Below are positions 7,939 to 13,997 of a DNA stretch of 17,647 nt, piece after piece (positions within the stretch are counted from its first letter, which is position 1; every line of letters begins with the position of its first letter). A program made the translations under genes and the position numbers. Where the stretch lies: NCBI GenBank assembly GCA_019911985.1, contig JAIOJO010000236.1, positions 1-17,647 on the forward strand, in the 5' to 3' direction. Origin of the DNA: Sulfuricellaceae bacterium (GTDB lineage: Bacteria; Pseudomonadota; Gammaproteobacteria; Burkholderiales; UBA9220). The notes under the pieces were generated by a model, which had not been told where the DNA came from, searched no databases, and saw only the letters and a program-made list of their open reading frames with translations.

Positions 7939-10032
7939 ATGTCCACCGAAACACCCTCTATAGCCGATTTCACCTCCGCGGAATACTACATCAACCGTGA
8001 ACTGAGCTTGCTGCAGTTTAATAGCCGGGTTCTGGAACAAGCGGCGGATTCTTCCAATCCGCTGCTGGAGCGTTTGAAATTCCTCTGTATCGTCAGCAGC
8101 AATATGGACGAATTTTTCGAGGTTCGCGTTGCTGCGCTGAAGGAACAAATCAAATACGATGCTCCGGTGACGGGGCCGGAAGGCTTGACGCCGCACCAAG
8201 CCTATAGCCTAATCAGCGAACAGGCGCACCGGCTGGTAGACCGGCAATACCTTTTGTTCAACGACGTGCTGTTGCCGGCCTTAGCGGACGAGAACATCCG
8301 CTTTGTTCGCCGCACCCATTGGAGCGAAGCGCAAAGCGCTTGGATCAAAAATTTCTTTCATCGCGAACTGGAGCCGGTATTGACGCCCATCGGCCTCGAC
8401 CCGGCGCACCCTTTTCCGCGCATACTCAACAAGAGCTTGAATTTCATCGTCGAGCTGGAAGGCAAAGACGCCTTCGGCCGCAATTCCGGCACGGCGGTGG
8501 TGCAAGCGCCGCGTTCGCTGCCGCGGGTCATCCGTTTACCGCGAGAAGTCGCTGAAGGCGAAAACGATTTCGTCTTCCTCTCGTCGATTTTGCATGCCCA
8601 CGTCGGCGAACTCTTCACCGGGATGCAGGTGCGCGGCTGCTACCAATTCCGCGTGACGCGAAATAGCGACCTGTTCGTGGATGAAGAAGAAATCACCAAT
8701 CTGCGCATAGCCCTTCAGGGCGAACTACCGCACCGGAATTACGGCGACGCGGTGCGTCTGGAAGTGGCGGACAACTGCTCCAATGAGATGGCGGATTTTC
8801 TGCTGGAGCAATTCGGCCTCACGCACAACGACCTGTACCGGGTCCATGGCCCGGTCAACCTGGTGCGGCTGATGCAGGTACCGGATTGGGTCGCGCGCCC
8901 CGACCTCAAGTTTAAGCCGTTCACACCCGGCCTGGTTGAGGAATTAAGCAAATACTCCGATATTTTTCTCGCGATCCGCAAGAGCGACATCCTGCTGCAT
9001 CACCCCTACCAATCCTTCACCCCGGTAATCGACTTCATCCAACAGGCGGCGGAGGATCCCCAGGTGTTGGCAATTCGCCAAACGGTCTACCGCACCAGCT
9101 CCGACTCGGCACTGATGCAAGCCTTGATAACGGCGGCACAATCCGGCAAGGAAGTCACCGTGGTGGTGGAACTGCTGGCGCGCTTCGACGAGGAGGCCAA
9201 TATCAACTGGGCGAAGCGCTTGGAAGACGCCGGCGCCCATGTGGTGTACGGCGTCGTCGGCCACAAAACGCACGCCAAGATGGCCTTGGTGGTGCGGCGC
9301 GAGGAAAACGGCATACGCCGCTACGTCCACCTCGGCACCGGCAATTACCATCCGCGCACGGCACGCCTGTACACCGATTTCGGCCTATTGAGCTGCAACG
9401 ACGAACTGGCGGCCGATGTCAGCGAGATTTTCCTGCAACTTACCGGCCTGGGCAAAGCGGGCAAACTGAATCACCTGTGGCAGTCGCCGTTCACGCTGCA
9501 CCCCAATTTAATCAAGGCGATCCGCCAGGAGGCGGACAACGCGCGCAACGGCAAAAAGGCCTCGATTGTGGCCAAGATGAACTCTCTGCTCGAACCCGAA
9601 ATCATCCGGGCCTTATACGAAGCCTCTTGCGCCGGCGTCAAAATAGAACTGATCGTGCGCGGCTTATGCGCGCTGCGCCCCGGCATCCCCGGGGTGTCGG
9701 AGAATATCCGGGTGCGCTCCATAGTCGGCCGCTTCCTCGAACATTCGCGGATTTTCTATTTTTTCAGCGATGGCGCCGAACGGGTTTACTTGTCCAGCGC
9801 CGACTGGATGAGCCGGAATTTTTTCCGCCGCATCGAATCGTGTTTCCCGGTACTCAACCTCAAGCTGAAAAAGAGGGTCATTCGCGAAGGCTTGCGCGCC
9901 TGCCTCCGGGACAAAAGCCAAGCCTGGGAAATGCGCTCCGACGGCAGTTATATCAAGTTAAAAGCGGGCCGCTCCAGACACTACTCCATGCAGGCCGCGC
10001 TATTGGAAGACCTGGCAGCGCCAAGCAAATAA
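7939..10032 (+). CDS. ppk1: Polyphosphate kinase 1
   Basis: This 697-residue enzyme reversibly polymerises the terminal phosphate of ATP into long-chain polyphosphate. The N-terminal domain has YYINRELSLLQFNSRVLEQA at 16-35 and SNMDEFFEVRVAALKEQ at 54-70. The first phospholipase-D-like catalytic half carries GHKTHAKMAL with the expected phospho-His445, corresponding to His435 of E. coli, and YVHLGTGNYHPRTARLYTD. The second half has GRFLEHSRIFYFF with His602, corresponding to His592. The length fits the family (E. coli 688). The ATG at 7939 has only a weak GAG upstream. Unlike in E. coli, ppx is not next to it; ppx is about 4 kb away on the other strand, behind phoU. Confidence 0.98.
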   Translation: MSTETPSIADFTSAEYYINRELSLLQFNSRVLEQAADSSNPLLERLKFLCIVSSNMDEFFEVRVAALKEQIKYDAPVTGPEGLTPHQAYSLISEQAHRLVDRQYLLFNDVLLPALADENIRFVRRTHWSEAQSAWIKNFFHRELEPVLTPIGLDPAHPFPRILNKSLNFIVELEGKDAFGRNSGTAVVQAPRSLPRVIRLPREVAEGENDFVFLSSILHAHVGELFTGMQVRGCYQFRVTRNSDLFVDEEEITNLRIALQGELPHRNYGDAVRLEVADNCSNEMADFLLEQFGLTHNDLYRVHGPVNLVRLMQVPDWVARPDLKFKPFTPGLVEELSKYSDIFLAIRKSDILLHHPYQSFTPVIDFIQQAAEDPQVLAIRQTVYRTSSDSALMQALITAAQSGKEVTVVVELLARFDEEANINWAKRLEDAGAHVVYGVVGHKTHAKMALVVRREENGIRRYVHLGTGNYHPRTARLYTDFGLLSCNDELAADVSEIFLQLTGLGKAGKLNHLWQSPFTLHPNLIKAIRQEADNARNGKKASIVAKMNSLLEPEIIRALYEASCAGVKIELIVRGLCALRPGIPGVSENIRVRSIVGRFLEHSRIFYFFSDGAERVYLSSADWMSRNFFRRIESCFPVLNLKLKKRVIREGLRACLRDKSQAWEMRSDGSYIKLKAGRSRHYSMQAALLEDLAAPSK

Positions 10033-10074
10033 GCCCGGCCCGGCCCGGCGAAGCGTGCAGCCACAGGTTTGCGC

Positions 10075-10103
10075 TTGCACCCATTTGGCGCAAGGAATAA
10101 AAT
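10075..10103 (+). promoter_or_regulatory. Candidate sigma-70 promoter behind ppk1
   Basis: TTGCAC (10075-10080) and TAAAAT (10098-10103) are exactly 17 bases apart; the second hexamer matches TATAAT at five positions, the first matches TTGACA only at the first three. It could give basal expression of the following gene independently of the Pho-box element just downstream. Confidence 0.4.
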
Positions 10104-10107
10104 GCCG

Positions 10108-10141
10108 TTGTCATTAAACCGTCATCGTCAGCCTCTATGCT
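10108..10141 (+). promoter_or_regulatory. Candidate Pho box and -10 element before the unknown gene
   Basis: TTGTCATTAAACCGTCAT at 10108-10125 matches the PhoB consensus CTGTCATAWAWCTGTCAY at 15 of 18 positions, with both heptamers at 11-base spacing (TTGTCAT, CCGTCAT). Ten bases later is TATGCT (10136-10141), placed as a -10 element is placed after a Pho box. Transcription would begin near 10148, upstream of the ATG at 10173. The same box-to-hexamer distance occurs before phoU in this window. Confidence 0.6.
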
Positions 10142-10172
10142 GCGCAACATCGATTTTTCCCTGGGAAACAAC

Positions 10173-10844
10173 ATGAATTATTGCAGCATCGGCACCGATG
10201 ACGAGAAAATGTCCGTCATCCACGAAGCGATTATCGGCGCTTTCGGCCTCCCCCCGGGCACGCTGTCGGTCAGCATCAAGGGCGACCCCACCCTGCGCGA
10301 GACGGCCACCCTGCGCCCGCGCCAACCCAGCCGCATCGATCACCATGCCCAGGAAGCCTTGGCGGCGTGCGAATGGCTACTGCGTAAAACCGGCTGCTAC
10401 AGCATTTTCATCGGCTTCAACAGCAGCGAAGTGCGCACCGAGTCGGTGTTCAATCCCTTCAATTACGAAATTCACGACGCCGAAGCGATCATCGGCAAGG
10501 ACTATCTCGAGCGCCACTTCGTCCACGTTCCCTATCAGGAAAAAATGAATATCATCCACCAGGTGCGCAGCCAAGTGCAAAAAGGGGTATTGCGGCATTA
10601 CCTGCCGTCCCACTGGCGTGCGCTCATGGATCAACAACGCCGGGAGTGGAAACCCATGCCGAAACAGCAGATCAGGGCCATCATCCAATCATTCAACCGG
10701 CTGCGGGAAATCGAAGGCTACTACCTGCGCTATGCCGCCATCTCCCTAAGCCAGGGCTTGGTGCGCGCCTCCTTCAACTGCGACGGCACGCACATCGTGG
10801 ATGCGGAATTTTTTCCCCAATTCGTCGAAATCAACACGCCCTAA
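10173..10844 (+). CDS. Hypothetical protein behind ppk1, possibly Pho-regulated
   Basis: I do not recognise this 223-residue protein. It looks soluble and cytoplasmic: no signal peptide, no membrane segment, mixed alpha/beta character, Arg- and Gln-rich helical stretch at about 145-180, and scattered cysteines that form no CxxC motif. Recognisable local features are EWLLRKTGCYSIFIGFNSSEVRTESVFNPF-like text near 68-96 and an acidic HIVDAEFFPQ-type C-terminus. I chose the ATG at 10173, which has GGGAAA about 5 bases upstream. An in-frame ATG at 10137 has no ribosome site and would overlap the putative -10 hexamer. The gene has its own Pho-box-like promoter, follows ppk1 by 140 bases, and converges with the barrel gene, 18 bases apart. 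A link with phosphate or polyphosphate metabolism is inference from position and promoter only. Confidence 0.8.
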   Translation: MNYCSIGTDDEKMSVIHEAIIGAFGLPPGTLSVSIKGDPTLRETATLRPRQPSRIDHHAQEALAACEWLLRKTGCYSIFIGFNSSEVRTESVFNPFNYEIHDAEAIIGKDYLERHFVHVPYQEKMNIIHQVRSQVQKGVLRHYLPSHWRALMDQQRREWKPMPKQQIRAIIQSFNRLREIEGYYLRYAAISLSQGLVRASFNCDGTHIVDAEFFPQFVEINTP

Positions 10845-10862
10845 GCGCCCAACCGGCCTATC

Positions 10863-11639
10863 TCAGTAAAACTCTTTTTCGAGGCGCACCCGGATAAGCC
10901 GCTGCTCCGTGGCATCGGTTAAGCCGAATGCGACGCCGGCCTGAACCTTGACGTTATGCTCAAGATGAAAATCGATGGCCGGGGAAATCAGGTGTATCTG
11001 CTCTGCCCGGGGAAGAAAATTGCGCACTTGGCCGAAGTCGCCGAAGAAGTCCAGGCGGGGCTGAACTCTCTCGTTGAGGCGATAAATGGCCGACGCGGCA
11101 TACTGGAACGACCAGCCGTCCGAAACCGCGTCGCCTTTAAGCACTTTCTCGAAAATCGGATTGAAATCGAAAGTCCATTTTCCGAAATCCTTTTCCATAA
11201 TTCCACGCACTTCGATTTCGTGGGTGTCCGTGTCGTGTTTGGGCATTTCGAATTCGACATAGGCCCCCAGATCCACGGGTAGCTCGCCCTTCTCGAAAAA
11301 CCGGGTGCGCACATGGTAACGCTGTCCGCCAAAGGCCCAATCCGCTCCCGGCGCCCGGAAGAAATCGCCGTAAGCGCTAATCTCGGTTTTGTCGGTCACG
11401 CCGTATGTGGCCTCGAAAGAAGTCCGCACCTGGCCGCTCACGCTTGCATCCCCGTCGCCTCCGGCCTTAGGCCCGCTTCGGGTCTGGCTGGTGGCATTTT
11501 CCAACTCCAACTCCCCCTTCGCGGCCGTCTTATAAGGGTAGACCTCCAGCTCATAATAATTCAGCGCATGGGCGGGCGCAGCGGCACTCAAGCCGACTAC
11601 GGCCAATAAAAGGGAGGGTTTCAATCGATTCGGTTTCAT
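10863..11639 (-). CDS. Predicted outer-membrane beta-barrel protein of the FTR1 cassette
   Basis: This 258-residue protein has a clear signal peptide: basic start MKPNRLK, hydrophobic core, and a likely cleavage after AHA at residue 25. The mature part alternates polar and hydrophobic residues (for example FEATYGVTDKTEISAYGDFF, YHVRTRFFEKGE, VDLGAYVEFEMP, WTFDFNPIFEK, YAASAIYRLNERVQPRLDFFGDFG) and ends VRLEKEFY, with the aromatic last residue typical of outer-membrane barrels. I cannot name the family; the size suggests a barrel of about 10-12 strands, which is a guess. It is the last gene of a unit with an FTR1 permease (36 bases upstream) and a cupredoxin-fold protein, so a role in iron entry through the outer membrane is plausible. 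It could instead be an envelope sensor or structural protein. Confidence 0.75.
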   Translation of the reverse strand: MKPNRLKPSLLLAVVGLSAAAPAHALNYYELEVYPYKTAAKGELELENATSQTRSGPKAGGDGDASVSGQVRTSFEATYGVTDKTEISAYGDFFRAPGADWAFGGQRYHVRTRFFEKGELPVDLGAYVEFEMPKHDTDTHEIEVRGIMEKDFGKWTFDFNPIFEKVLKGDAVSDGWSFQYAASAIYRLNERVQPRLDFFGDFGQVRNFLPRAEQIHLISPAIDFHLEHNVKVQAGVAFGLTDATEQRLIRVRLEKEFY

Positions 11640-11675
11640 AAATCAAAGTCCATTTAGGTTTGAAAGTTCGCGCCA

Positions 11676-12518
11676 TCAAGCGGCGCGGCGTCTGGAAGAC
11701 GGGGCAATGTTCCTGCTCACGCGCTTCAGAACGATCAGGGTGATTGTCCAATAACCTAGATAAACCAAGACCTGGGTAAGCGAGGGCTGGGAGCGGTAGC
11801 CGGTGAGCGAGGCGACGATGCTGCCCGTATGGCTCCCGCTATCGAGCAGGAAGGAGGTGTTCCACAGATTGCTGACCAAGGGGGAAACAAGCCCCATGCC
11901 GATCAAGTTGGTCACGCCGCTAATCAGCAGACCGGCGGCGGAAAACAGCAGCACAACCTCCGTCACCAGGAAGAAATTACGGTAGCTGAGAAATCGGAAT
12001 CCCTTGGCAAACCCCCATGCAGTCAAGGCAGCTAAGCCGATACCCAGGCCGACCGCGCCCGGTACAGAGATACCCCCGCTGGAGTCGGCGTTGATGCCCA
12101 AGCTGTAGATATACAGCACGGTTTCAGAGCCTTCCCGCGCGACCGCCAAAGCGGCAATCGCCAATACGCCATAGCGCCGGCCCGAGGCTAGCGCGCTGCC
12201 TATATCGCCGTCTAGGCGGCGCTTCATCTGCGGCCCTTGCCGCCGCATCCACACGACCATTTGCGTCATCAACGCGGCTGCAGCGAGAAGCAGCAGGGTT
12301 TGGAAAGCGGATAACTGGGTTTCCTGCAAGTCGCTTTGGATCAACAGCGTGGCGAGCGCAAGCAGCGCGCTTAAGCCGATGCCGCCGGCAACCCCGATCC
12401 AAAGATAATTGATTTCGCGGCGGCCTTTGCCTTCCCGAATCAGGAAGGAATACAGTATCCCGATAATCAGGAAGGCCTCGATACATTCGCGCCAAACAAC
12501 CAGAATGATGCTTTCCAT
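11676..12518 (-). CDS. FTR1 family high-affinity iron permease
   Basis: This 280-residue inner-membrane protein has about seven hydrophobic segments. It carries the two REXXE iron-binding motifs that define FTR1/EfeU permeases: RECIE at 10-14 in the first membrane segment and REGSE at 128-132. In most relatives the first motif reads REGLE, so Cys12-Ile13 is a small variation. Loop 92-115 is basic (MRRQGPQMKRRLDGD), consistent with a cytoplasmic side. The family takes up iron, in fungi as ferric iron after oxidation, in bacteria with partners EfeO/EfeB or FtrA/B/D. The ATG at 12518 has AGGA 7 bases upstream and lies 8 bases after the cupredoxin gene. EfeB-like peroxidase and FtrD-like ferredoxin are not in the window. 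Confidence 0.93.
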   Translation of the reverse strand: MESIILVVWRECIEAFLIIGILYSFLIREGKGRREINYLWIGVAGGIGLSALLALATLLIQSDLQETQLSAFQTLLLLAAAALMTQMVVWMRRQGPQMKRRLDGDIGSALASGRRYGVLAIAALAVAREGSETVLYIYSLGINADSSGGISVPGAVGLGIGLAALTAWGFAKGFRFLSYRNFFLVTEVVLLFSAAGLLISGVTNLIGMGLVSPLVSNLWNTSFLLDSGSHTGSIVASLTGYRSQPSLTQVLVYLGYWTITLIVLKRVSRNIAPSSRRRAA

Positions 12519-12526
12519 GATGAATC

Positions 12527-12880
12527 CTATTTAGCGATGAGTTGGCCGCGGGCCGAATCGGGATGAAACTCTCCGAAAAACTTGTAAGCGCCGGCGGACA
12601 AGGGGCCTAGGAATATGTCCGTGCTCGCCCCGGGGCGGACGATTCTTTCCCGGTTGAGATCGGAGCTTTCAAATTCCTCGACGCCGTTGTCGGCGTTTTG
12701 AACGCGGAGAATAAATTTCTGCCCGGCTGGGGCTACGATGCTTTCCGGGATAAATCGATGATCCTTGATCGTAAGCCCGACGACCGGCGTTTCGGCGGCA
12801 AACGAGGCAAGCGCCATGCCGCCGAGAAAAATTCCGGTAGCGAACTTGGCTAAAGTAAAAATCGTTCTTGCGGCAGACAT
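12527..12880 (-). CDS. Periplasmic cupredoxin-fold protein partnered with FTR1
   Basis: This 117-residue protein has a signal peptide (about 1-28, ending ASFA before AETP) and a small cupredoxin-like domain. It resembles the cupredoxin domain of EfeO and FtrB-type partners of FTR1 permeases: IKDHRFIPESIVAPAGQKFILRVQNAD, then VEEFESSDLNRERIVRPG, and GAYKFFGEFHPDSARGQL at 98-114. The type 1 copper ligand cysteine is absent; the mature protein has no cysteine at all. Conserved Glu68, Glu69, Glu71, Glu104 and His106 are candidates for binding iron (inference). I chose the ATG at 12880, preceded by AGGAG at good distance and placed right at the signal peptide. An in-frame ATG at 12964 would put 28 odd residues before the signal and start upstream of the promoter. 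It opens the iron cassette. Confidence 0.88.
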   Translation of the reverse strand: MSAARTIFTLAKFATGIFLGGMALASFAAETPVVGLTIKDHRFIPESIVAPAGQKFILRVQNADNGVEEFESSDLNRERIVRPGASTDIFLGPLSAGAYKFFGEFHPDSARGQLIAK

Positions 12881-12886
12881 GATGCA

Positions 12887-12891
12887 CTCCT
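12887..12891 (-). promoter_or_regulatory. Ribosome binding site that fixes the cupredoxin gene start
   Basis: AGGAG on the minus strand ends six bases before the ATG at 12880. No comparable site precedes the longer in-frame ATG at 12964, which also lies upstream of the promoter. Confidence 0.75.
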
Positions 12892-12913
12892 GAATGTGTA
12901 TTTCGATGACACG

Positions 12914-12943
12914 ATTGTAAATGATATGGATTCGCATTTGCAA
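12914..12943 (-). promoter_or_regulatory. Promoter of the cupredoxin-FTR1-barrel operon
   Basis: On the minus strand TTGCAA (12943-12938, four of six with TTGACA) and TACAAT (12919-12914, five of six with TATAAT) are 18 bases apart. Transcription would begin about 26-28 bases before the cupredoxin ATG. Confidence 0.6.
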
Positions 12944-12944
12944 T
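12914..12944. promoter_or_regulatory. Fur-like operator dyad covering the iron operon promoter
   Basis: Arms ATTGTAAATG (12914-12923) and CATTTGCAAT (12935-12944) are inverted repeats with nine of ten matching bases, 11 bases apart, and cover both promoter hexamers. Within it, the minus-strand 19-mer at 12941-12923 matches the Fur consensus GATAATGATAATCATTATC at 13 positions. Binding here would block RNA polymerase. The iron gene content supports Fur, but another metalloregulator is possible. Confidence 0.5.
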
Positions 12945-13150
12945 ACGTTTGCCGACTTTTTCATGGCGGACTTATGGAGGATCGTTTCTCAAGGGTTTAG
13001 CGAGACGCCCCCCCGTTGTAGAACGCGGCGGCGCGGCACCGAGGCAGCACTCAAGCACGAACACGCCGAGGGTCTGATTTCATTCGATAGGTCGCCGCCG
13101 GATTTTCGCCAGGCGATTTAAAGCCCGACGACAGGCCGCGCAATCAGATT
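12945..13150. other. Non-coding stretch between iron operon promoter and tRNA promoter
   Basis: The gene-free interval runs from 12881 to 13225. Beyond the promoter and operator at its left end and the tRNA promoter at its right end, I see nothing convincing here: no good reading frame with a ribosome site, no strong hairpin and no repeat. Confidence 0.5.
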
Positions 13151-13154
13151 AAGC

Positions 13155-13183
13155 TTGACTCACGGCGGTTTTAAGGGTTAAAT
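13155..13183 (+). promoter_or_regulatory. Promoter of tRNA-Phe
   Basis: TTGACT (13155-13160, five of six) and TTAAAT (13178-13183, four of six) are exactly 17 bases apart, followed by the GC-rich discriminator ACCGCGC, which is typical of stringently controlled stable RNA promoters. The start would fall near 13190, about 35 bases before the mature tRNA. Confidence 0.6.
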
Positions 13184-13225
13184 ACCGCGCTTCTCTTACG
13201 GCAGAATAGCGCCGCTAAAACGAAT

Positions 13226-13301
13226 GGCCAAGTAGCTCAGTCGGTAGAGCAGAGGATTGAAAATCCTTGTGTCGGTGGTTCGATTCCGCCCTTGGCCACC
13301 A
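13226..13301 (+). tRNA. tRNA-Phe (anticodon GAA)
   Basis: This 76-base tRNA folds fully: acceptor stem GGCCAAG/CTTGGCC, D stem GCTC/GAGC, anticodon stem GAGGA/TCCTT with loop TTGAAAA (anticodon GAA), T stem GGTGG/CCGCC with TTCGATT loop, discriminator A and an encoded CCA end. The D and anticodon regions (GTAGCTCAGTCGGTAGAGCA and ATTGAAAAT) match bacterial tRNA-Phe. It stands alone, with its own promoter and a hairpin behind it. No integrase or duplicated 3' end is seen nearby, so it is not an occupied attachment site in this window. Confidence 0.98.
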
Positions 13302-13310
13302 AAGCATTCC

Positions 13311-13346
13311 AAGCATAACGGCAACCCACGGGTTGCCGTTATGCTT
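13311..13346 (+). terminator. Hairpin terminator behind tRNA-Phe
   Basis: AAGCATAACGGCAACC (13311-13326) pairs perfectly with GGTTGCCGTTATGCTT (13331-13346) around a CACG loop, a 16-base stem with no mismatch, nine bases after the CCA end. The tail is only TTTATC, so termination may be weak or the hairpin may serve 3' processing. The symmetric stem would also face transcripts from the other strand. Confidence 0.65.
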
Positions 13347-13500
13347 TATCCGGCGCGGCATCCGCATGCCGGGCAGCCCTCTCCGAACTCAGCCCGAGCC
13401 ATGCACGCCCGTCCTTGCCCTGCCGCATCGCCATTCTGAGTGCCGCAATGGCGCGGCCCAACGGCATCGGTTGACGGACATGCGAGAACACGCGCGACGA

Positions 13501-13953
13501 TTAGCGATTTCCGTGCTTTGCCAGGAAGCGGTCCAATTGATTCGCGAAGGTTAGCCGGTCGCCCTGACTAAAGGAGGACGGGCCGCCCGTATCCACGCCG
13601 CTGCCGCGCAACTCGTCGAGGAAATTACGCAGGCCCAAGCGTTCCCGTATCGTATCGGGGGTATAAAACTCACCGCGGGGATTCAGCGCGTGCCCGCCCT
13701 TCTCGATAACGAAGGCCGCCAAAGGGATGTCGGCGGTAATCACCAGGTCGCCGAGCTGGACGAGTTCGACGATCTTGTCGTCGGCCACGTCGAAACCGCC
13801 GGGAACCTGGAGAGCCTTGATATAGCGCGAAGGGGGTATGCGCAAAAGCCGATTGGCGACCAGGGTCGTGCTTATCCGCGTCCGGTCGGCGGCGCGGAAC
13901 AGGATATCCTTAATAACGGAGGGGCAGGCATCGGCATCGACCCAAATCCGCAT
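13501..13953 (-). CDS. YaiI/YqxD family protein (UPF0178, DUF188)
   Basis: This 150-residue cytoplasmic protein matches the YaiI/YqxD family: MRIWVDADACPSVIKDILFRAA at the N-terminus, PGGFDVADDKIVELVQLGDLVITADIPLA at about 51-79, GGHALNPRGEFYT, and SGVDTGGPSSFSQGDRLTFANQLDRFL near the end. The conserved aspartates at 6 and 8 and around 55-75 recall PIN/NYN-like nucleases, but no function is established for the family. The ATG at 13953 is preceded by a very strong ribosome site (TTAGGAGGA). It lies 44 bases after ppx, the gap holding a short GCGGG-CTTG-CCCGC hairpin at 13970-13983 without a T-tract. It is probably the last gene of the phoU-ppx transcript. Confidence 0.94.
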   Translation of the reverse strand: MRIWVDADACPSVIKDILFRAADRTRISTTLVANRLLRIPPSRYIKALQVPGGFDVADDKIVELVQLGDLVITADIPLAAFVIEKGGHALNPRGEFYTPDTIRERLGLRNFLDELRGSGVDTGGPSSFSQGDRLTFANQLDRFLAKHGNR

Positions 13954-13997
13954 CGAATCCTCCTAAGCAGCGGGCAAGCCCGCACCGGACAACGCGC

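Noticed and set aside
10137..10172. Longer start for the unknown gene behind ppk1
   Set aside because: No ribosome site is visible before the ATG at 10137 and it overlaps the putative -10 hexamer; the ATG at 10173 has GGGAAA.
12881..12964. 28-residue N-terminal extension of the cupredoxin gene
   Set aside because: It would precede a normal signal peptide, begin upstream of the promoter, and ignore the strong AGGAG before 12880.
12921..13121. 66-codon plus-strand frame in the gap before tRNA-Phe
   Set aside because: Arg-rich composition with no domain, no ribosome site and overlap with the iron operon promoter.
13226..13346. tRNA-Phe as an integration site for a genomic island
   Set aside because: No integrase, no repeat of the tRNA 3' end and only ordinary housekeeping genes lie downstream within the window.
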